Numbered from the stretch's first letter, positions 1 to 7,904 are shown. The stretch is 64,000 nucleotides of DNA from CAZRGZ01 sp964599775 (GCA_964599775.1 CAZRGZ010000003.1:1-64000); one strand, 5' to 3'. Numbers and translations are program-made. Notes: generated by a model from the letters alone, not told the origin.

Positions 1-103
1 CAATATTAATCACGAGTTCTTCAAACTGTTTTTCTTCACGTGGCGCCTGTGCTGCGTCTTTACTTCGTGGCGCACGGCGTGCTTGAGTTTTTGCTTCAGC
101 CAT
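1..103 (-). CDS. rpsE: 30S ribosomal protein S5, N-terminal part (cut by window edge)
   Basis: Only the first ~34 codons are present and the gene runs off the left edge. The readable N-terminus is a basic, Ala/Arg-rich extension followed by EEKQFEELVINI, which matches the stretch before the S5 double-stranded RNA-binding domain. S5 sits in the small-subunit decoding region and affects accuracy. It lies 2 nt after the L18 stop, its usual place in the spc operon. The identification rests on position plus the short N-terminal match. Confidence 0.85.
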   Translation of the reverse strand, partial: MAEAKTQARRAPRSKDAAQAPREEKQFEELVINI

Positions 104-105
104 AG

Positions 106-459
106 TTAGAACTCCATCCCTTCTTTACGTGCAGCGTCAGCGAGTGCCTTCAGGCGGGCTGCATACTTGCGTCCATTACGGTCAAATGCAACAGTGCTTA
201 CTTTTGCCTTCTTTGCCTTCTTTGCAATCTCGGTGCCAATTGCCGCGGCCTTTTCTGTCATGCTACCGGTCATTTTACTGCCAACAGTAGTTGCTGCTGC
301 GAGTGTATGCTGCTTATCGTCATTGATAACTTGCGCGCTAATGTGCGTGTTGCTAATAGTTACAGTCAAACGTGGTCGCTCAGCCGTGCCGTGTACTCGC
401 GAACGAACGCGATTTTTACGAAGGCTGTGGCTCAGCAGTTTCTTTGCGAGCTTATTCAT
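106..459 (-). CDS. rplR: 50S ribosomal protein L18
   Basis: A 117-residue 5S rRNA-binding protein. The basic N-terminus (SLRKNRVRSRVHGT) leads into the L18 core (ERPRLTVTISNTHISAQVIND) and the C-terminal FDRNGRKYAARLKALADAARKEGMEF. The frame is open further upstream, but I place the start at the ATG ending at 459: it follows the L6 stop by 1 nt, has a GGAAAGGCAGG-like ribosome site, and gives the usual L18 length. It is part of the minus-strand S10-spc operon between rplF and rpsE. Confidence 0.97.
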   Translation of the reverse strand: MNKLAKKLLSHSLRKNRVRSRVHGTAERPRLTVTISNTHISAQVINDDKQHTLAAATTVGSKMTGSMTEKAAAIGTEIAKKAKKAKVSTVAFDRNGRKYAARLKALADAARKEGMEF

Positions 460-460
460 A

Positions 461-994
461 CTACTTACCTGCCTTTCCGGCTTTGCGCCTAATTTGCTCA
501 TCAGCATACTTAATACCTTTACCCTTATAAGGTTCGGGTTTCTTTAGGGCACGGATTTCAGCCGCCACTTGCCCTACCTGCTGTTTGTTAATACCAGCCA
601 CGGTAATGGTCATTTTATCGACTGCAAGCGTTACGCCCTGAGGTGATTCGTATTTTACTGGATGAGAGAAGCCAAGACTCATCTCGATTTTTTGTCCACC
701 ACCACTGACGCGGAAGCCAACACCATTGACTTCAAGCTTCTTCTCGAAGCCTTTAGTGACTCCCGTCACCATGTTGTTGATAAGGCTTCGCATGAGGCCG
801 TGTTGCGACCGAGCGATCTTTTCATCGCTTTTTCGTTTCACCACAACCTGATTGTCCTCAATGGCAACATCAACATGTGGTAATGTAAATTGTTCTAGTG
901 TCCCCTTCGGCCCCTGTACCTTAATGGTGTCAGGGTCGACCGTGATTGTCACACCCGAAGGGATACTGATGGGTAGTTTTCCGATTCGACTCAT
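461..994 (-). CDS. rplF: 50S ribosomal protein L6
   Basis: A 177-residue L6 of normal length with the two tandem alpha-beta repeats. The N-terminus MSRIGKLPISIPSGVTI is typical, and the C-terminal signature (KKPEPYKGKGIKY) is intact. L6 binds 23S rRNA near the sarcin-ricin loop and the factor-binding site. It lies 10 nt after rpsH and almost abuts rplR, so it is probably co-translated within the operon. Confidence 0.98.
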   Translation of the reverse strand: MSRIGKLPISIPSGVTITVDPDTIKVQGPKGTLEQFTLPHVDVAIEDNQVVVKRKSDEKIARSQHGLMRSLINNMVTGVTKGFEKKLEVNGVGFRVSGGGQKIEMSLGFSHPVKYESPQGVTLAVDKMTITVAGINKQQVGQVAAEIRALKKPEPYKGKGIKYADEQIRRKAGKAGK

Positions 995-1004
995 TCTTTA
1001 CTCC

Positions 1005-1406
1005 TTAATATACCTTGACGAGCAGCTCGCCACCGAGGCGCTCTTTTACTGCCTGTTGGCCAGTCATAACACCTTTACTGGTGCTTACCAGTACGATACC
1101 ACGGCCATTCTTGACGCGGGGGATGTCGTTGACACCTGCATATACGCGTCGACCAGGCTTACTCACGCGAGTGATTTCTGTAAACACTGCATTCTCGCCA
1201 GGTTTGTGAATGGTAACCACCAACGTGCTACGTGGTGAGCTTTTCTCAACCTTTACATCTTCAATGTAACCGGCTTTTTTCAGCTCACGGGCAATTGCTT
1301 CTTTCAGTTTACTTGTGGGGACGGTGATTTCGTGCTTCCCTACCATCGCCGCGTTACGGATTCGAGTCAGTAAGTCAGCGACGGGGTCAGTTGATTGTAA
1401 TGCCAT
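1005..1406 (-). CDS. rpsH: 30S ribosomal protein S8
   Basis: A 133-residue S8. MALQSTDPVADLLTRIRNA is the classic N-terminus and the C-terminal GRGIVLVSTSKGVMTGQQA signature is present. S8 is a primary 16S rRNA binder that organises the central domain. An in-frame extension exists upstream, but the ATG ending at 1406 gives the canonical N-terminus and follows a purine-rich AAGGAGCG site. In many bacteria S8 autoregulates the spc genes; no S8-binding mimic was identified here. Confidence 0.97.
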   Translation of the reverse strand: MALQSTDPVADLLTRIRNAAMVGKHEITVPTSKLKEAIARELKKAGYIEDVKVEKSSPRSTLVVTIHKPGENAVFTEITRVSKPGRRVYAGVNDIPRVKNGRGIVLVSTSKGVMTGQQAVKERLGGELLVKVY

Positions 1407-1420
1407 ATTTCGCTCCTTTC

Positions 1421-1690
1421 TTACCAACTACTCTTAGTAACACCAGGGATTTCGCCTTTGCTTGCCAGCTCACGGAAGGTAATGCGGCTCACGCCAAATT
1501 GACGCATGTAGGCACGTGGGCGCCCGCTTAACACATCTCGGTTCTTCCAGCGTGTCGGGCTTGAGTTACGTGGAAGTTTCTGCAAGCCTTCTACATCGCC
1601 AGATGCCTTCAAGAGTGCGCGCTTAGCAGCGTATTGCTTTATCATTGCCTTGCGCTTCTTGTCTCGTGCGATCATTGATTTCTTAGCCAT
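1421..1690 (-). CDS. rpsN: 30S ribosomal protein S14, zinc-free form
   Basis: An 89-residue S14 of the long, cysteine-free type: there are no CxxC pairs, unlike the ~61-residue zinc-ribbon form. Conserved parts are the N-terminal KKSMIARDKKRKAM, the central RPRAYMRQFGVSRITFRELA and the GEIPGVTKSSW terminus. It contacts 16S rRNA in the head of the small subunit. The start overlaps the rplE stop by one base. Lack of zinc is shared with the beta-prime subunit in this window. Confidence 0.97.
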   Translation of the reverse strand: MAKKSMIARDKKRKAMIKQYAAKRALLKASGDVEGLQKLPRNSSPTRWKNRDVLSGRPRAYMRQFGVSRITFRELASKGEIPGVTKSSW

Positions 1691-2274
1691 TAGCGCTTCG
1701 CCTCCTTTTCAAATGGCATACCGAACTTCTCTAAAAGAGCCCGGGTATGAGTTGGGTCTTGAGCTTTAAACACGAATGTTACTTGTAAACCATGAATAAT
1801 CTGCGTATCTTCGAAGTTTAACTCAGGAAAAATAGATTGATCAGTCACTCCAAGGTTGTAGTTACCGCTTTTATCAAACCCTTTTGCACCCACGCCATGA
1901 AAGTCGCGGACACGTGGGAGTGCAATGTTAATCAGGCGATCCATGAATTCATACATTCGTGCACCACGAAGTGTCACGCTCACACCTACACGGTTCATGC
2001 CGGTACGGATTTTGAAGCCTGCGATGCTCTTTCGTGCCATACGATCCACTGGTTCTTGACCAGTAATTTTACGGAGCGTATTTGCCACAACTTCATGATA
2101 TCGCTTGTCGTCCTTGAACTTGCCAATACCAGCGCTTACCACAATCTTTTCGAGTACTGGTACTTGATTAACATTCTTAAGCTCAAGCTCTTTCTGAAGC
2201 TCAGACACAAAACGATCTTTGTAAAGCTGCTTAAGACGAGGGGCTCCCTCGAGAACAGTCTTTTTAGTTGCCAT
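1690..2274 (-). CDS. rplE: 50S ribosomal protein L5
   Basis: A 194-residue L5, which binds 5S rRNA and forms the central protuberance. Recognisable blocks are NVNQVPVLEKIVVSAGIGKFKDD, the TGQEPVDRMARKSIAGFKIRTG block and the FHGVGAKGFDKSGNYNLGV loop. There is a short N-terminal extension (MATKKTVLEGAPRLKQLYKDR) within family range. It shares its stop/start bases with neighbours rpsN and rplX. Confidence 0.98.
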   Translation of the reverse strand: MATKKTVLEGAPRLKQLYKDRFVSELQKELELKNVNQVPVLEKIVVSAGIGKFKDDKRYHEVVANTLRKITGQEPVDRMARKSIAGFKIRTGMNRVGVSVTLRGARMYEFMDRLINIALPRVRDFHGVGAKGFDKSGNYNLGVTDQSIFPELNFEDTQIIHGLQVTFVFKAQDPTHTRALLEKFGMPFEKEAKR

Positions 2275-2612
2275 TATTTAATCTCCTTATTCTTGAGGGC
2301 ACGCGCTACACGAGCTTTCCCGCCGTCGACCTTGTTGATCACACCAACCCGGCTGGTAGTGCCTTGTTTTTCATCTACTACAAGTGCTACTTTGCTGACA
2401 GGCATAGGTACGTGAATTTCCTTCGTTCCACCGCGCGGATTAAGCTGATTCGGCTTAATGTTGCGCTTTACCTGCCCAATACCTTCTATAAACACTGCTT
2501 GCTTTTGCTGGCTCACTGACAGCACCTTACCGGTTTTGCCTTTATGCGCACCAGCCATTACCTTTACGGTATCACCCTTTTTAATCTTCTTAATCGGTCG
2601 GTTTGCTGTCAT
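2274..2612 (-). CDS. rplX: 50S ribosomal protein L24
   Basis: A 112-residue L24 with the KOW motif (KKGDTVKVMAGAHKGKTGKVLSV) near residues 10-32, and the RNIKPNQLNPRGGTKEIHVPMPVSKV region. It is an assembly initiator that binds the 5' end of 23S rRNA. The ATG ending at 2612 was chosen over an upstream in-frame start because it follows a GGAGGTACTCTAAC leader and starts at MTANRPIKK, close to the family norm. Confidence 0.97.
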   Translation of the reverse strand: MTANRPIKKIKKGDTVKVMAGAHKGKTGKVLSVSQQKQAVFIEGIGQVKRNIKPNQLNPRGGTKEIHVPMPVSKVALVVDEKQGTTSRVGVINKVDGGKARVARALKNKEIK

Positions 2613-2613
2613 G

Positions 2614-2982
2614 TTAGAGTACCTCCGGTGCAAGGCTCACGATTTTATTGTAGCCAAGATCACGCAATTCACGCGGGATAGGGCCAAACACACGTGTTGC
2701 GCGCGGTTGTTTGTCATCGTTGATAATAACCGCTGCGTTTTCATCAAAGGCGATCGTACTGCCATCTTTACGCTTGATTTTATTGGTCGTGCGGACCACG
2801 ACGGCCTTCACGACGCTCTTTTTCTTGACGCTGCCTGATGGACTGGCGTCTTTTACGGTGGCGACAATGATGTCACCTACGTTGGCGTAACGCCGTCGAG
2901 TACCACCAAGAACACGGATACAGAGGATTTCCTTTGCTCCGCTGTTGTCAGCTACTTTGAGGCGTGACTCTTGCTGAATCAT
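2614..2982 (-). CDS. rplN: 50S ribosomal protein L14
   Basis: A 122-residue L14 of exact family length. It starts MIQQESRLKVADNSGAKEILCIRVLGG and keeps the SGSVKKKSVVKAVVVRT and GPIPRELRDLGYNKIVSLAPEVL signatures. L14 binds 23S rRNA at the subunit interface and is the docking site of the silencing factor RsfS. It overlaps the rpsQ stop by one base. Confidence 0.98.
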   Translation of the reverse strand: MIQQESRLKVADNSGAKEILCIRVLGGTRRRYANVGDIIVATVKDASPSGSVKKKSVVKAVVVRTTNKIKRKDGSTIAFDENAAVIINDDKQPRATRVFGPIPRELRDLGYNKIVSLAPEVL

Positions 2983-3257
2983 TATACCGCCTCCTCTTCT
3001 TTCAGCTCGATTGCGGCAGTACCTTTTTCAAGGATGCGCTCGAGCTGCCAGGTCTTTGTTTTGCTCTTGGGACGAATTTCACTTACTTCTACAAGATCAC
3101 CTTTTGTAGCTTCGTTCTTTTCGTCATGAGCAGTAAATTTACGATTAACCGTATACTGCTTACCGTACAAAGGATGTGTCTTGCGATACGTCACGGTGAC
3201 CACAATTGTTTTGTCCTGTACGTCAGAAGTCACACGGCCAATTTGCTTCTTTGCCAT
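2982..3257 (-). CDS. rpsQ: 30S ribosomal protein S17
   Basis: A 91-residue S17 with an OB-fold core: GRVTSDVQDKTIVVTVTYRKTHPLYGKQY and the DLVEVSEIRPKSKTKTWQLERIL stretch containing the conserved RP.SKTK signature. It is a primary binder of 16S rRNA helices in the 5' domain. A short acidic C-terminal tail (ELKEEEAV) extends past the usual end. One-base overlaps with rpmC and rplN suggest translational coupling. Confidence 0.97.
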   Translation of the reverse strand: MAKKQIGRVTSDVQDKTIVVTVTYRKTHPLYGKQYTVNRKFTAHDEKNEATKGDLVEVSEIRPKSKTKTWQLERILEKGTAAIELKEEEAV

Positions 3258-3460
3258 TATGCTTTCTCCTTATTTGACGCTTCGCTAATCAATGTCTTCA
3301 AACGTGCAGTATCGCGGCGCAGTGCAGTGATTTGGCGAACGTTTACCAACTCACCAGCAGCGAGCGAACGTTTTGCTTCAACGAGCTCACGTTGTTTCTC
3401 TGCCAGGAGTTTCTGCAATTCGTCTACTGACTTACCGCGGAATTCAGCTATCTTTGTCAT
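3257..3460 (-). CDS. rpmC: 50S ribosomal protein L29
   Basis: A 67-residue helical-hairpin L29, which forms part of the ribosome exit-tunnel rim where trigger factor and SRP dock. Typical elements are SVDELQKLLAEKQRELVEAKRSLAAGELVNVRQITALRRDTARLKTLI. The start overlaps the end of rplP by 4 nt. Confidence 0.96.
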   Translation of the reverse strand: MTKIAEFRGKSVDELQKLLAEKQRELVEAKRSLAAGELVNVRQITALRRDTARLKTLISEASNKEKA

Positions 3461-3873
3461 GATACGTCCTCCCGCTTAATGAAGCGTGTGCGAACTGGTA
3501 GCTTGTGGCTCGCGAGTCGCATCGCTTCACGCGCTATCTCTTCGTTCACACCTTTCATTTCAAACATCACCGTACCGGCCTTCACCTTTGCTACAAAGAA
3601 CTCAGGGTTGCCTTTTCCGCTTCCCATTTTGACGTCTTGCGGCTTACGAGTAACTGGGGTGTGTGGGAAAATACGAATCCAGATTTTACCACCACGTTTG
3701 ATGTAGCGAGTCATTGCTTGACGCGCTGACTCAATCTGACGGCTCGTAATGCGTTCATTCGAAAGACTTTGCAAGGCGTAGTCGCCAAAAGCAATATAGT
3801 TGCCTCGAGTGGCGATACCCTCATTTTTGCCTTTACGAACCTTACGGAACTTTGTCTTCTTTGGTAATAGCAT
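3457..3873 (-). CDS. rplP: 50S ribosomal protein L16
   Basis: A 138-residue L16 of standard length. Its N-terminus MLLPKKTKFRKVRKGKNEG, the GDYALQSLSNERITSRQIESARQAMTRYIKRGGKIWIRIFPHTPVTRKP core and the MGSGKG loop are diagnostic. L16 lies near the A-site and peptidyl-transferase centre. It overlaps rpsC by one base and rpmC by 4 nt. Confidence 0.98.
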   Translation of the reverse strand: MLLPKKTKFRKVRKGKNEGIATRGNYIAFGDYALQSLSNERITSRQIESARQAMTRYIKRGGKIWIRIFPHTPVTRKPQDVKMGSGKGNPEFFVAKVKAGTVMFEMKGVNEEIAREAMRLASHKLPVRTRFIKREDVS

Positions 3874-4523
3874 TATCGACCTCCTCCTGCTTTCGTCGGT
3901 CGCTCACCCTTGTAGATCCACACTTTCACGCCAATTGTACCGGCAGGTGTGTGTGCTTTCGCCAGGTGATAGTCGATGTCTGCACGTAAGGTGTGCAGTG
4001 GCACTGAGCCTTCGATCACCTTTTCGCGGCGAGCCATTTCTGCACCGTTCAAACGGCCAGCAACCTCAATACGGATACCCTTTGCACCAGCGTTCATGGT
4101 GTTTTGGGCAGTCATTTTAGTTGCTCGACGGAAGTTGATACGTCGCTGTAGCTGGTGCGCTATGTTCTCAGCGACAAGCTTTGCCGCGAGCTCTGGACGC
4201 TTTACTTCTTCAATGTTAATACGTACAGGCATATCAACAATCTTCTCAATTTGCGCTTTCAGCTCCTGTACACCAGCACCGCCACGGCCAATTACCACGC
4301 CGGCTTTTGCTGTATGAATCGTAACAGTTGCAAGATTGGCTGAACGTTCGATCTCAATTTCGTTAATGGTCGGACGTGAAGCAAATCGCTTCTCAATAAG
4401 CTCACGTACTTTGAGATCTTGGGCGAGCCAGTTGGCGTAATCTCGCTTGTCGGCAAACCAGCGTGAACGCCAGTCCTTGTTTACCTGCAAACGGAAGCTG
4501 ATGGGGTTAACTTTCTGTCCCAT
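3873..4523 (-). CDS. rpsC: 30S ribosomal protein S3
   Basis: A 216-residue S3 with the conserved N-terminus MGQKVNPISFRLQVNKDWRSRWFADK, a KH domain with the GRGGAGVQEL loop, and the C-terminal GAKGIRIEVAGRLNGAEMARREKVIEGSVPLHTLRADIDY block. S3 lines the mRNA entry tunnel and helps unwind mRNA. It is one-base overlapped with rplV and rplP. Confidence 0.98.
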   Translation of the reverse strand: MGQKVNPISFRLQVNKDWRSRWFADKRDYANWLAQDLKVRELIEKRFASRPTINEIEIERSANLATVTIHTAKAGVVIGRGGAGVQELKAQIEKIVDMPVRINIEEVKRPELAAKLVAENIAHQLQRRINFRRATKMTAQNTMNAGAKGIRIEVAGRLNGAEMARREKVIEGSVPLHTLRADIDYHLAKAHTPAGTIGVKVWIYKGERPTKAGGGR

Positions 4524-4921
4524 TACTTGCTCTCCTTGCTTGTCTTAGCTTTTTCGGCTGGCTTTTTCTTTGGCTTCACCTCACCAGTTACTACCACATT
4601 AATGTGGCTCGTACGCTTTTGGAATGGTAAGGCACGACCCATTGCTGCTGGGCGGTAGCGCTTGAGGCTTGGGCCAGGGGTTACTTGCAAAGTTTTGATT
4701 TGCAACGTTTTAGCGTCCAAACCGTGCGTATTTACTGCGTTTGCTTTTGCGCTAGCGATTGCTTTAGCCACCGGCTTTGCCGCACGCTTTGGCGTATTTT
4801 CAAGGATAAGCAGTGCATCGGCCACACTACGACCACGCACTAAACTTGCGACAAGGCCAGCTTTACGTGGAGTCTGTGGCACACCCTTCGCCACTGCACG
4901 AACTTCTTTCATGTCAGCCAT
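4523..4921 (-). CDS. rplV: 50S ribosomal protein L22
   Basis: A 132-residue L22. The N-terminal VRAVAKGVPQTPRKAGLVASLVRGRSVADALLIL, the extended loop region and the GPSLKRYRPAAMGRALPFQKRTSHI beta-hairpin tip are present; the hairpin reaches the exit-tunnel constriction. A Lys-rich tail (KPKKKPAEKAKTSKESK) extends the C-terminus by about 15 residues. Such basic tails are common in this family. Confidence 0.97.
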   Translation of the reverse strand: MADMKEVRAVAKGVPQTPRKAGLVASLVRGRSVADALLILENTPKRAAKPVAKAIASAKANAVNTHGLDAKTLQIKTLQVTPGPSLKRYRPAAMGRALPFQKRTSHINVVVTGEVKPKKKPAEKAKTSKESK

Positions 4922-5187
4922 TACTTATTATCCTTTCCGCCATGCTTACGGAATTTGCGAGTGGGGGCAAATTCACCAAGCTTGTGACCAACCATGTTTT
5001 CAGAAATATACACGGGGACATGCATCCGTCCATTGTGAACGGCGATGGTTCGACCAACCATTTCAGGGGTAATGGTGCAGGCGCGATCCCAGGTTTTAAT
5101 AACAGTACGGTCGTCGCTTCCAAGCGCCGCAATCTTGTTAGCGAGCTTGAAGTTAACGTATGGGCCTTTTTTCAGTGATCGACTCAT
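4921..5187 (-). CDS. rpsS: 30S ribosomal protein S19
   Basis: An 88-residue S19. MSRSLKKGPYVNFKLANKI is the classic start, and the GRTIAVHNGRMHVPVYISENMVGHKLGEFAPTRKFRKHGG region carries the family signature. S19 lies in the small-subunit head, bound to S13 near the A site. It starts 3 nt after the rplB stop. Confidence 0.98.
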   Translation of the reverse strand: MSRSLKKGPYVNFKLANKIAALGSDDRTVIKTWDRACTITPEMVGRTIAVHNGRMHVPVYISENMVGHKLGEFAPTRKFRKHGGKDNK

Positions 5188-5190
5188 ATC

Positions 5191-6033
5191 CTACCTCTTC
5201 TTCCTTTTCGCCTCGTGGCGACTTCTTGCAATCATTTTGTTACTGTACTTACGGCGACGAGTACGGAAACCAAGCGTCAATTGACCCCAAGGAGTACGCG
5301 GTGCCTTACCGGGGCCATGGCGCCCACCATCACCACCACCATGCGGGTGATCAGCGGCATTCATTACTACACCACGAACGGTAGGACGGATACCCATGCG
5401 GCGCTTTCGGCCAGCGGAACCGATCTTCACGTTCTGGTGCTGCTCGTTACCAATCGTACCGATAGTTGCCATACATTCAAGACGGAAGCGGCGCACTTCA
5501 CCCGATGGTAATTTTACCAATGCGTAATCGCCTTCTTTTGCCATCAACTGTGCTTTGGTGCCTGCAGAGCGTACCATTTGGCCACCTTTTCCGGGCTGGA
5601 TCTCAATGGCGTAAATTTGCGTACCGGCAGGGATAGCACTGAGGGGTAGACGGTTGCTCGCTTCAATTTCTGCATCGGCGCCACTTTTGATTGTCTTGCC
5701 AACCTTCATGGTTTTATCAGCAATAACATAGTGGTACAAACCGTGCTGGTCTTTTACACGAGCAATACGAGCTGAACGGTTAGGGTCGTATTCAATGTGT
5801 TCTACAGTGGCAACCGTGCCAGGTGCCAAGCGGTAGTTTACAATTCGGTAGAATTGCTTCACCCCGCCACCGCGATGGCGTACGGTAATGCGGCCAGTGT
5901 TGTTGCGGCCAGCGGTTTTCTTTTTCACTGCCGTTAAGCTTTTGAGCGGCTTTTTGGTAGTGATATCAGAGAAGTCTTGGCTAGTCATGCCTCGACGGCC
6001 TGGCGTTGTCGCTTTATATTGTTTAACCGCCAT
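5191..6033 (-). CDS. rplB: 50S ribosomal protein L2
   Basis: A 280-residue L2 of full length. It has the N-terminal KPTTPGRRG-like start (KATTPGRRGMTSQDF), the RNA-binding domain with NNTGRITVRHRGGG, and the C-terminal peptidyl-transferase-proximal loop MNAADHPHGGGDGG containing the conserved histidine. It is needed for subunit association and peptide-bond formation. Confidence 0.98.
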   Translation of the reverse strand: MAVKQYKATTPGRRGMTSQDFSDITTKKPLKSLTAVKKKTAGRNNTGRITVRHRGGGVKQFYRIVNYRLAPGTVATVEHIEYDPNRSARIARVKDQHGLYHYVIADKTMKVGKTIKSGADAEIEASNRLPLSAIPAGTQIYAIEIQPGKGGQMVRSAGTKAQLMAKEGDYALVKLPSGEVRRFRLECMATIGTIGNEQHQNVKIGSAGRKRRMGIRPTVRGVVMNAADHPHGGGDGGRHGPGKAPRTPWGQLTLGFRTRRRKYSNKMIARSRHEAKRKKR

Positions 6034-6338
6034 TATTTCTTCTCCTCTTCGTCAAAGATCTTAATTGTGTCACCCTCGACCAAGGTAACATAGGCTTTCT
6101 TTGTGTCCTTACGGTGTGCTGTGCCGGGGTTGCGGCGCTTACCCATAGAAAAACGGATGGCTTTTCCTTTTGAAACCAAGGTCTTTACCTTGGCAACCTT
6201 CACGCCGTACTGCGCGGCAACTGCATCAGCAATTTGCTGTTTGTTGACACCCACTGGGACGTTGAATACGTACACGTTGTCTTGTGCCGTAGCGTAAGCT
6301 TTCTCGCTTACTCGTGGAATAAGGGTAATTTCAGCCAT
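6033..6338 (-). CDS. rplW: 50S ribosomal protein L23
   Basis: A 101-residue L23 starting MAEITLIPRVSEKAYATAQDNVYVF, with the RRNPGTAHRKDTKKAYVTL segment. It forms the main docking site for trigger factor and SRP at the tunnel exit; trigger factor is encoded near 24 kb. A longer in-frame start exists upstream, but the ATG ending at 6338 overlaps the rplD stop in the same one-base manner as the other operon genes. Confidence 0.96.
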   Translation of the reverse strand: MAEITLIPRVSEKAYATAQDNVYVFNVPVGVNKQQIADAVAAQYGVKVAKVKTLVSKGKAIRFSMGKRRNPGTAHRKDTKKAYVTLVEGDTIKIFDEEEKK

Positions 6339-6931
6339 TATGCTTTCTCCCCAAGCCATGCTTCCACTGCTTTCACCGCAGCTTCAGACATGAAAATTTT
6401 ATCTGCATTCAGAATATGGAAAACACTTAGGTACGTAGCACGAACAAGCTCAACATTTGGCAGGTTTTTTGTCGCGCGAATCATTTCGTTGTTCTTTTCA
6501 TCGACGACAATTAGAACGCGGCGAGCTGACTCGGCTTTCTGCTCTTTTAAGAATGCGGCGACTTCCTTGGTTTTACCAGTAGTCTTTACTTCAGCGACGG
6601 CAATTTTACCGGCTTCATTCGCAAGTGTGAGCGCTTGGCGGATAGCCGTACGCTTAGCAGTCGTACTGAGTTTCTTAGTGTAATTTTCAACCCCAAGCGG
6701 ACCAAATACAACACCACCACCGCGCCAAATTGGGTTTCGGCTTGAGCCAAAACGTGCGCGACCAGTGCCTTTTTGTTTCCAGGGTTTTTTACCACCACCG
6801 CGTACTTCACCACGAGTTTTCGTGGTAGCGCTTGCGGTACGGTTAGCAGCAAGGTACCGGTCATAAGCAAGCTTTAGTAGCTCGTGATTCGGTACTTCAA
6901 CCGCAAATACGTTCTTTGGTAGGTTTGCCAT
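6338..6931 (-). CDS. rplD: 50S ribosomal protein L4
   Basis: A 197-residue L4. The long tunnel-constriction loop is visible (TKTRGEVRGGGKKPWKQKGTGRARFGSSRNPIWRGGGVVFGP) and the C-terminal globular part is of normal size. In E. coli L4 autoregulates the S10 operon through its leader; a leader hairpin is present upstream of rplC here, but no L4 site was shown. The gene shares stop/start bases with rplC and rplW. Confidence 0.98.
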   Translation of the reverse strand: MANLPKNVFAVEVPNHELLKLAYDRYLAANRTASATTKTRGEVRGGGKKPWKQKGTGRARFGSSRNPIWRGGGVVFGPLGVENYTKKLSTTAKRTAIRQALTLANEAGKIAVAEVKTTGKTKEVAAFLKEQKAESARRVLIVVDEKNNEMIRATKNLPNVELVRATYLSVFHILNADKIFMSEAAVKAVEAWLGEKA

Positions 6932-7542
6932 TATGCTTTACCTCCAATCATTACCACCCCTTTGCGAGGGCCAGGTACGGCGCCTTTCAGGCCAATGAGG
7001 TTGTTCTTAGCATCGACGTACGCAACGGTTAAGTTCTTTACCGTGACTTGGTCGTGCCCCATGCGGCCAGGCATGCGCTTGCCCTTAAAGACTTTTTGTG
7101 GGTACATTGAACCAATAGATCCAACTTTACGGACATTACCGTTTCCACCGTGCGTCTTTTTACTAGTATTAAAATTGTGACGTTTCACTGTACCGGCAAA
7201 TCCTTTACCTTTACTTGTGCCCGTCACATTTACGCTTTCACCCACCTCAAAGGTGTTTACGTCTATAGTGTCGCCGACCTTGAGTTCAATGTCGCCGTCC
7301 ACACGAACTTCCCGAATAACTTTCGGGGTCACTTTGGCGGCCTTCACGTGGCCAGCCACGGCCTTGCTCAGATTCTTACCCTCACCATACCCAATTTGTA
7401 CTGCGTTGTAACCGTCAACATCGACAGTTTTCACCTGAGTCACAGTACAGGGGCCAGCTTGAATGAGCGTCACTGGAATAGTAACACCGTCTTCACTGAG
7501 GATATGGGTCATACCAACCTTGGTACCGAGTAGTGCTTTCAT
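6931..7542 (-). CDS. rplC: 50S ribosomal protein L3
   Basis: A 203-residue L3 (MKALLGTKVGMTHILSEDG...) with the FKGKRMPGRMGHDQVTVKNL signature and the TSKGKGFAGTVKRHNF loop that approaches the peptidyl-transferase centre. It is the first gene of the S10-type operon here because rpsJ has moved away to ~10 kb. The ATG ending at 7542 was chosen for the family N-terminus and the GGGAGCAGGGCGCGAA stretch in front of it. Confidence 0.97.
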   Translation of the reverse strand: MKALLGTKVGMTHILSEDGVTIPVTLIQAGPCTVTQVKTVDVDGYNAVQIGYGEGKNLSKAVAGHVKAAKVTPKVIREVRVDGDIELKVGDTIDVNTFEVGESVNVTGTSKGKGFAGTVKRHNFNTSKKTHGGNGNVRKVGSIGSMYPQKVFKGKRMPGRMGHDQVTVKNLTVAYVDAKNNLIGLKGAVPGPRKGVVMIGGKA

Positions 7543-7565
7543 TTCGCGCCCTGCTCCCACTTAAA

Positions 7566-7622
7566 ATTCTTGGTGGCTGGCGGTTTCCTTTCATTTTGAG
7601 GACCTTCCGACTCACCAAGAAT
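7566..7622 (-). promoter_or_regulatory. Leader hairpin of the S10 ribosomal operon
   Basis: Two perfect 10-bp arms, ATTCTTGGTG at 7566-7575 and CACCAAGAAT at 7613-7622, enclose 37 nt. The hairpin lies inside the transcribed leader about 24 nt before the rplC start. Such leaders often host ribosomal-protein autoregulation, but the ligand cannot be told from sequence. Confidence 0.6.
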
Positions 7623-7655
7623 CGTTTTATATTTCTTCGTATAAGTTACTTGGCT

Positions 7656-7685
7656 AGTATACCAGATGGGCTCCTCTGTTGTCAA
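7656..7685 (-). promoter_or_regulatory. Promoter of the L3-S5 ribosomal operon
   Basis: On the minus strand a consensus -35 TTGACA (7680-7685) is followed after 18 nt by TATACT (7656-7661), with TG upstream of the -10 as in extended -10 promoters. The predicted transcript starts near 7649, giving a ~107-nt leader. Confidence 0.75.
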
Positions 7686-7702
7686 CTGTTAACGGCCTGA
7701 AT

Positions 7703-7888
7703 CACAAAACTCCTTCTGGCTCCAGGCCATCCGAGCTTCCCCTGGTAATAAACCTTCATCCCTTCCTGGTTCGCTGAAAGTCAGCCCCGAAGGGACCGAC
7801 CAAGGGGAGTTCTTGAAGTGAGCAAAGAAAGATGAAGATCTTTTACGAGGCGGGAGTCAGGCGGTCTGGAGCCAAAAGGAGTTTTGTG
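7703..7888 (-). ncRNA. Candidate structured RNA or inverted-repeat element, 186 bp
   Basis: Terminal arms 7703-7725 and 7866-7888 pair over 22 of 23 positions. Inside are further arms: GCTGA/TCAGC closing a small loop, CCCTTC/GAAGGG around it, CTTCATC/GATGAAG, and CCCCTTGGT/ACCAGGGG. The last two cross, so they form either a pseudoknot or alternative folds. A TATAAA (7897-7902, minus) lies ~8 nt before the left end of a minus-strand RNA. The length resembles 6S RNA, but no family motif was recognised; a MITE-like element is the alternative. Strand is uncertain. Confidence 0.45.
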
Positions 7889-7904
7889 TCAGACCATTTA
7901 TACG

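Noticed and set aside
7703..7888. Assignment of the 186-bp element as RNase P RNA, tmRNA or SRP RNA
   Set aside because: It lacks the RNase P conserved regions, has no tag ORF or GGGG...TTCGA features of tmRNA, and no SRP domain IV loop; it is also far too short for the first two.
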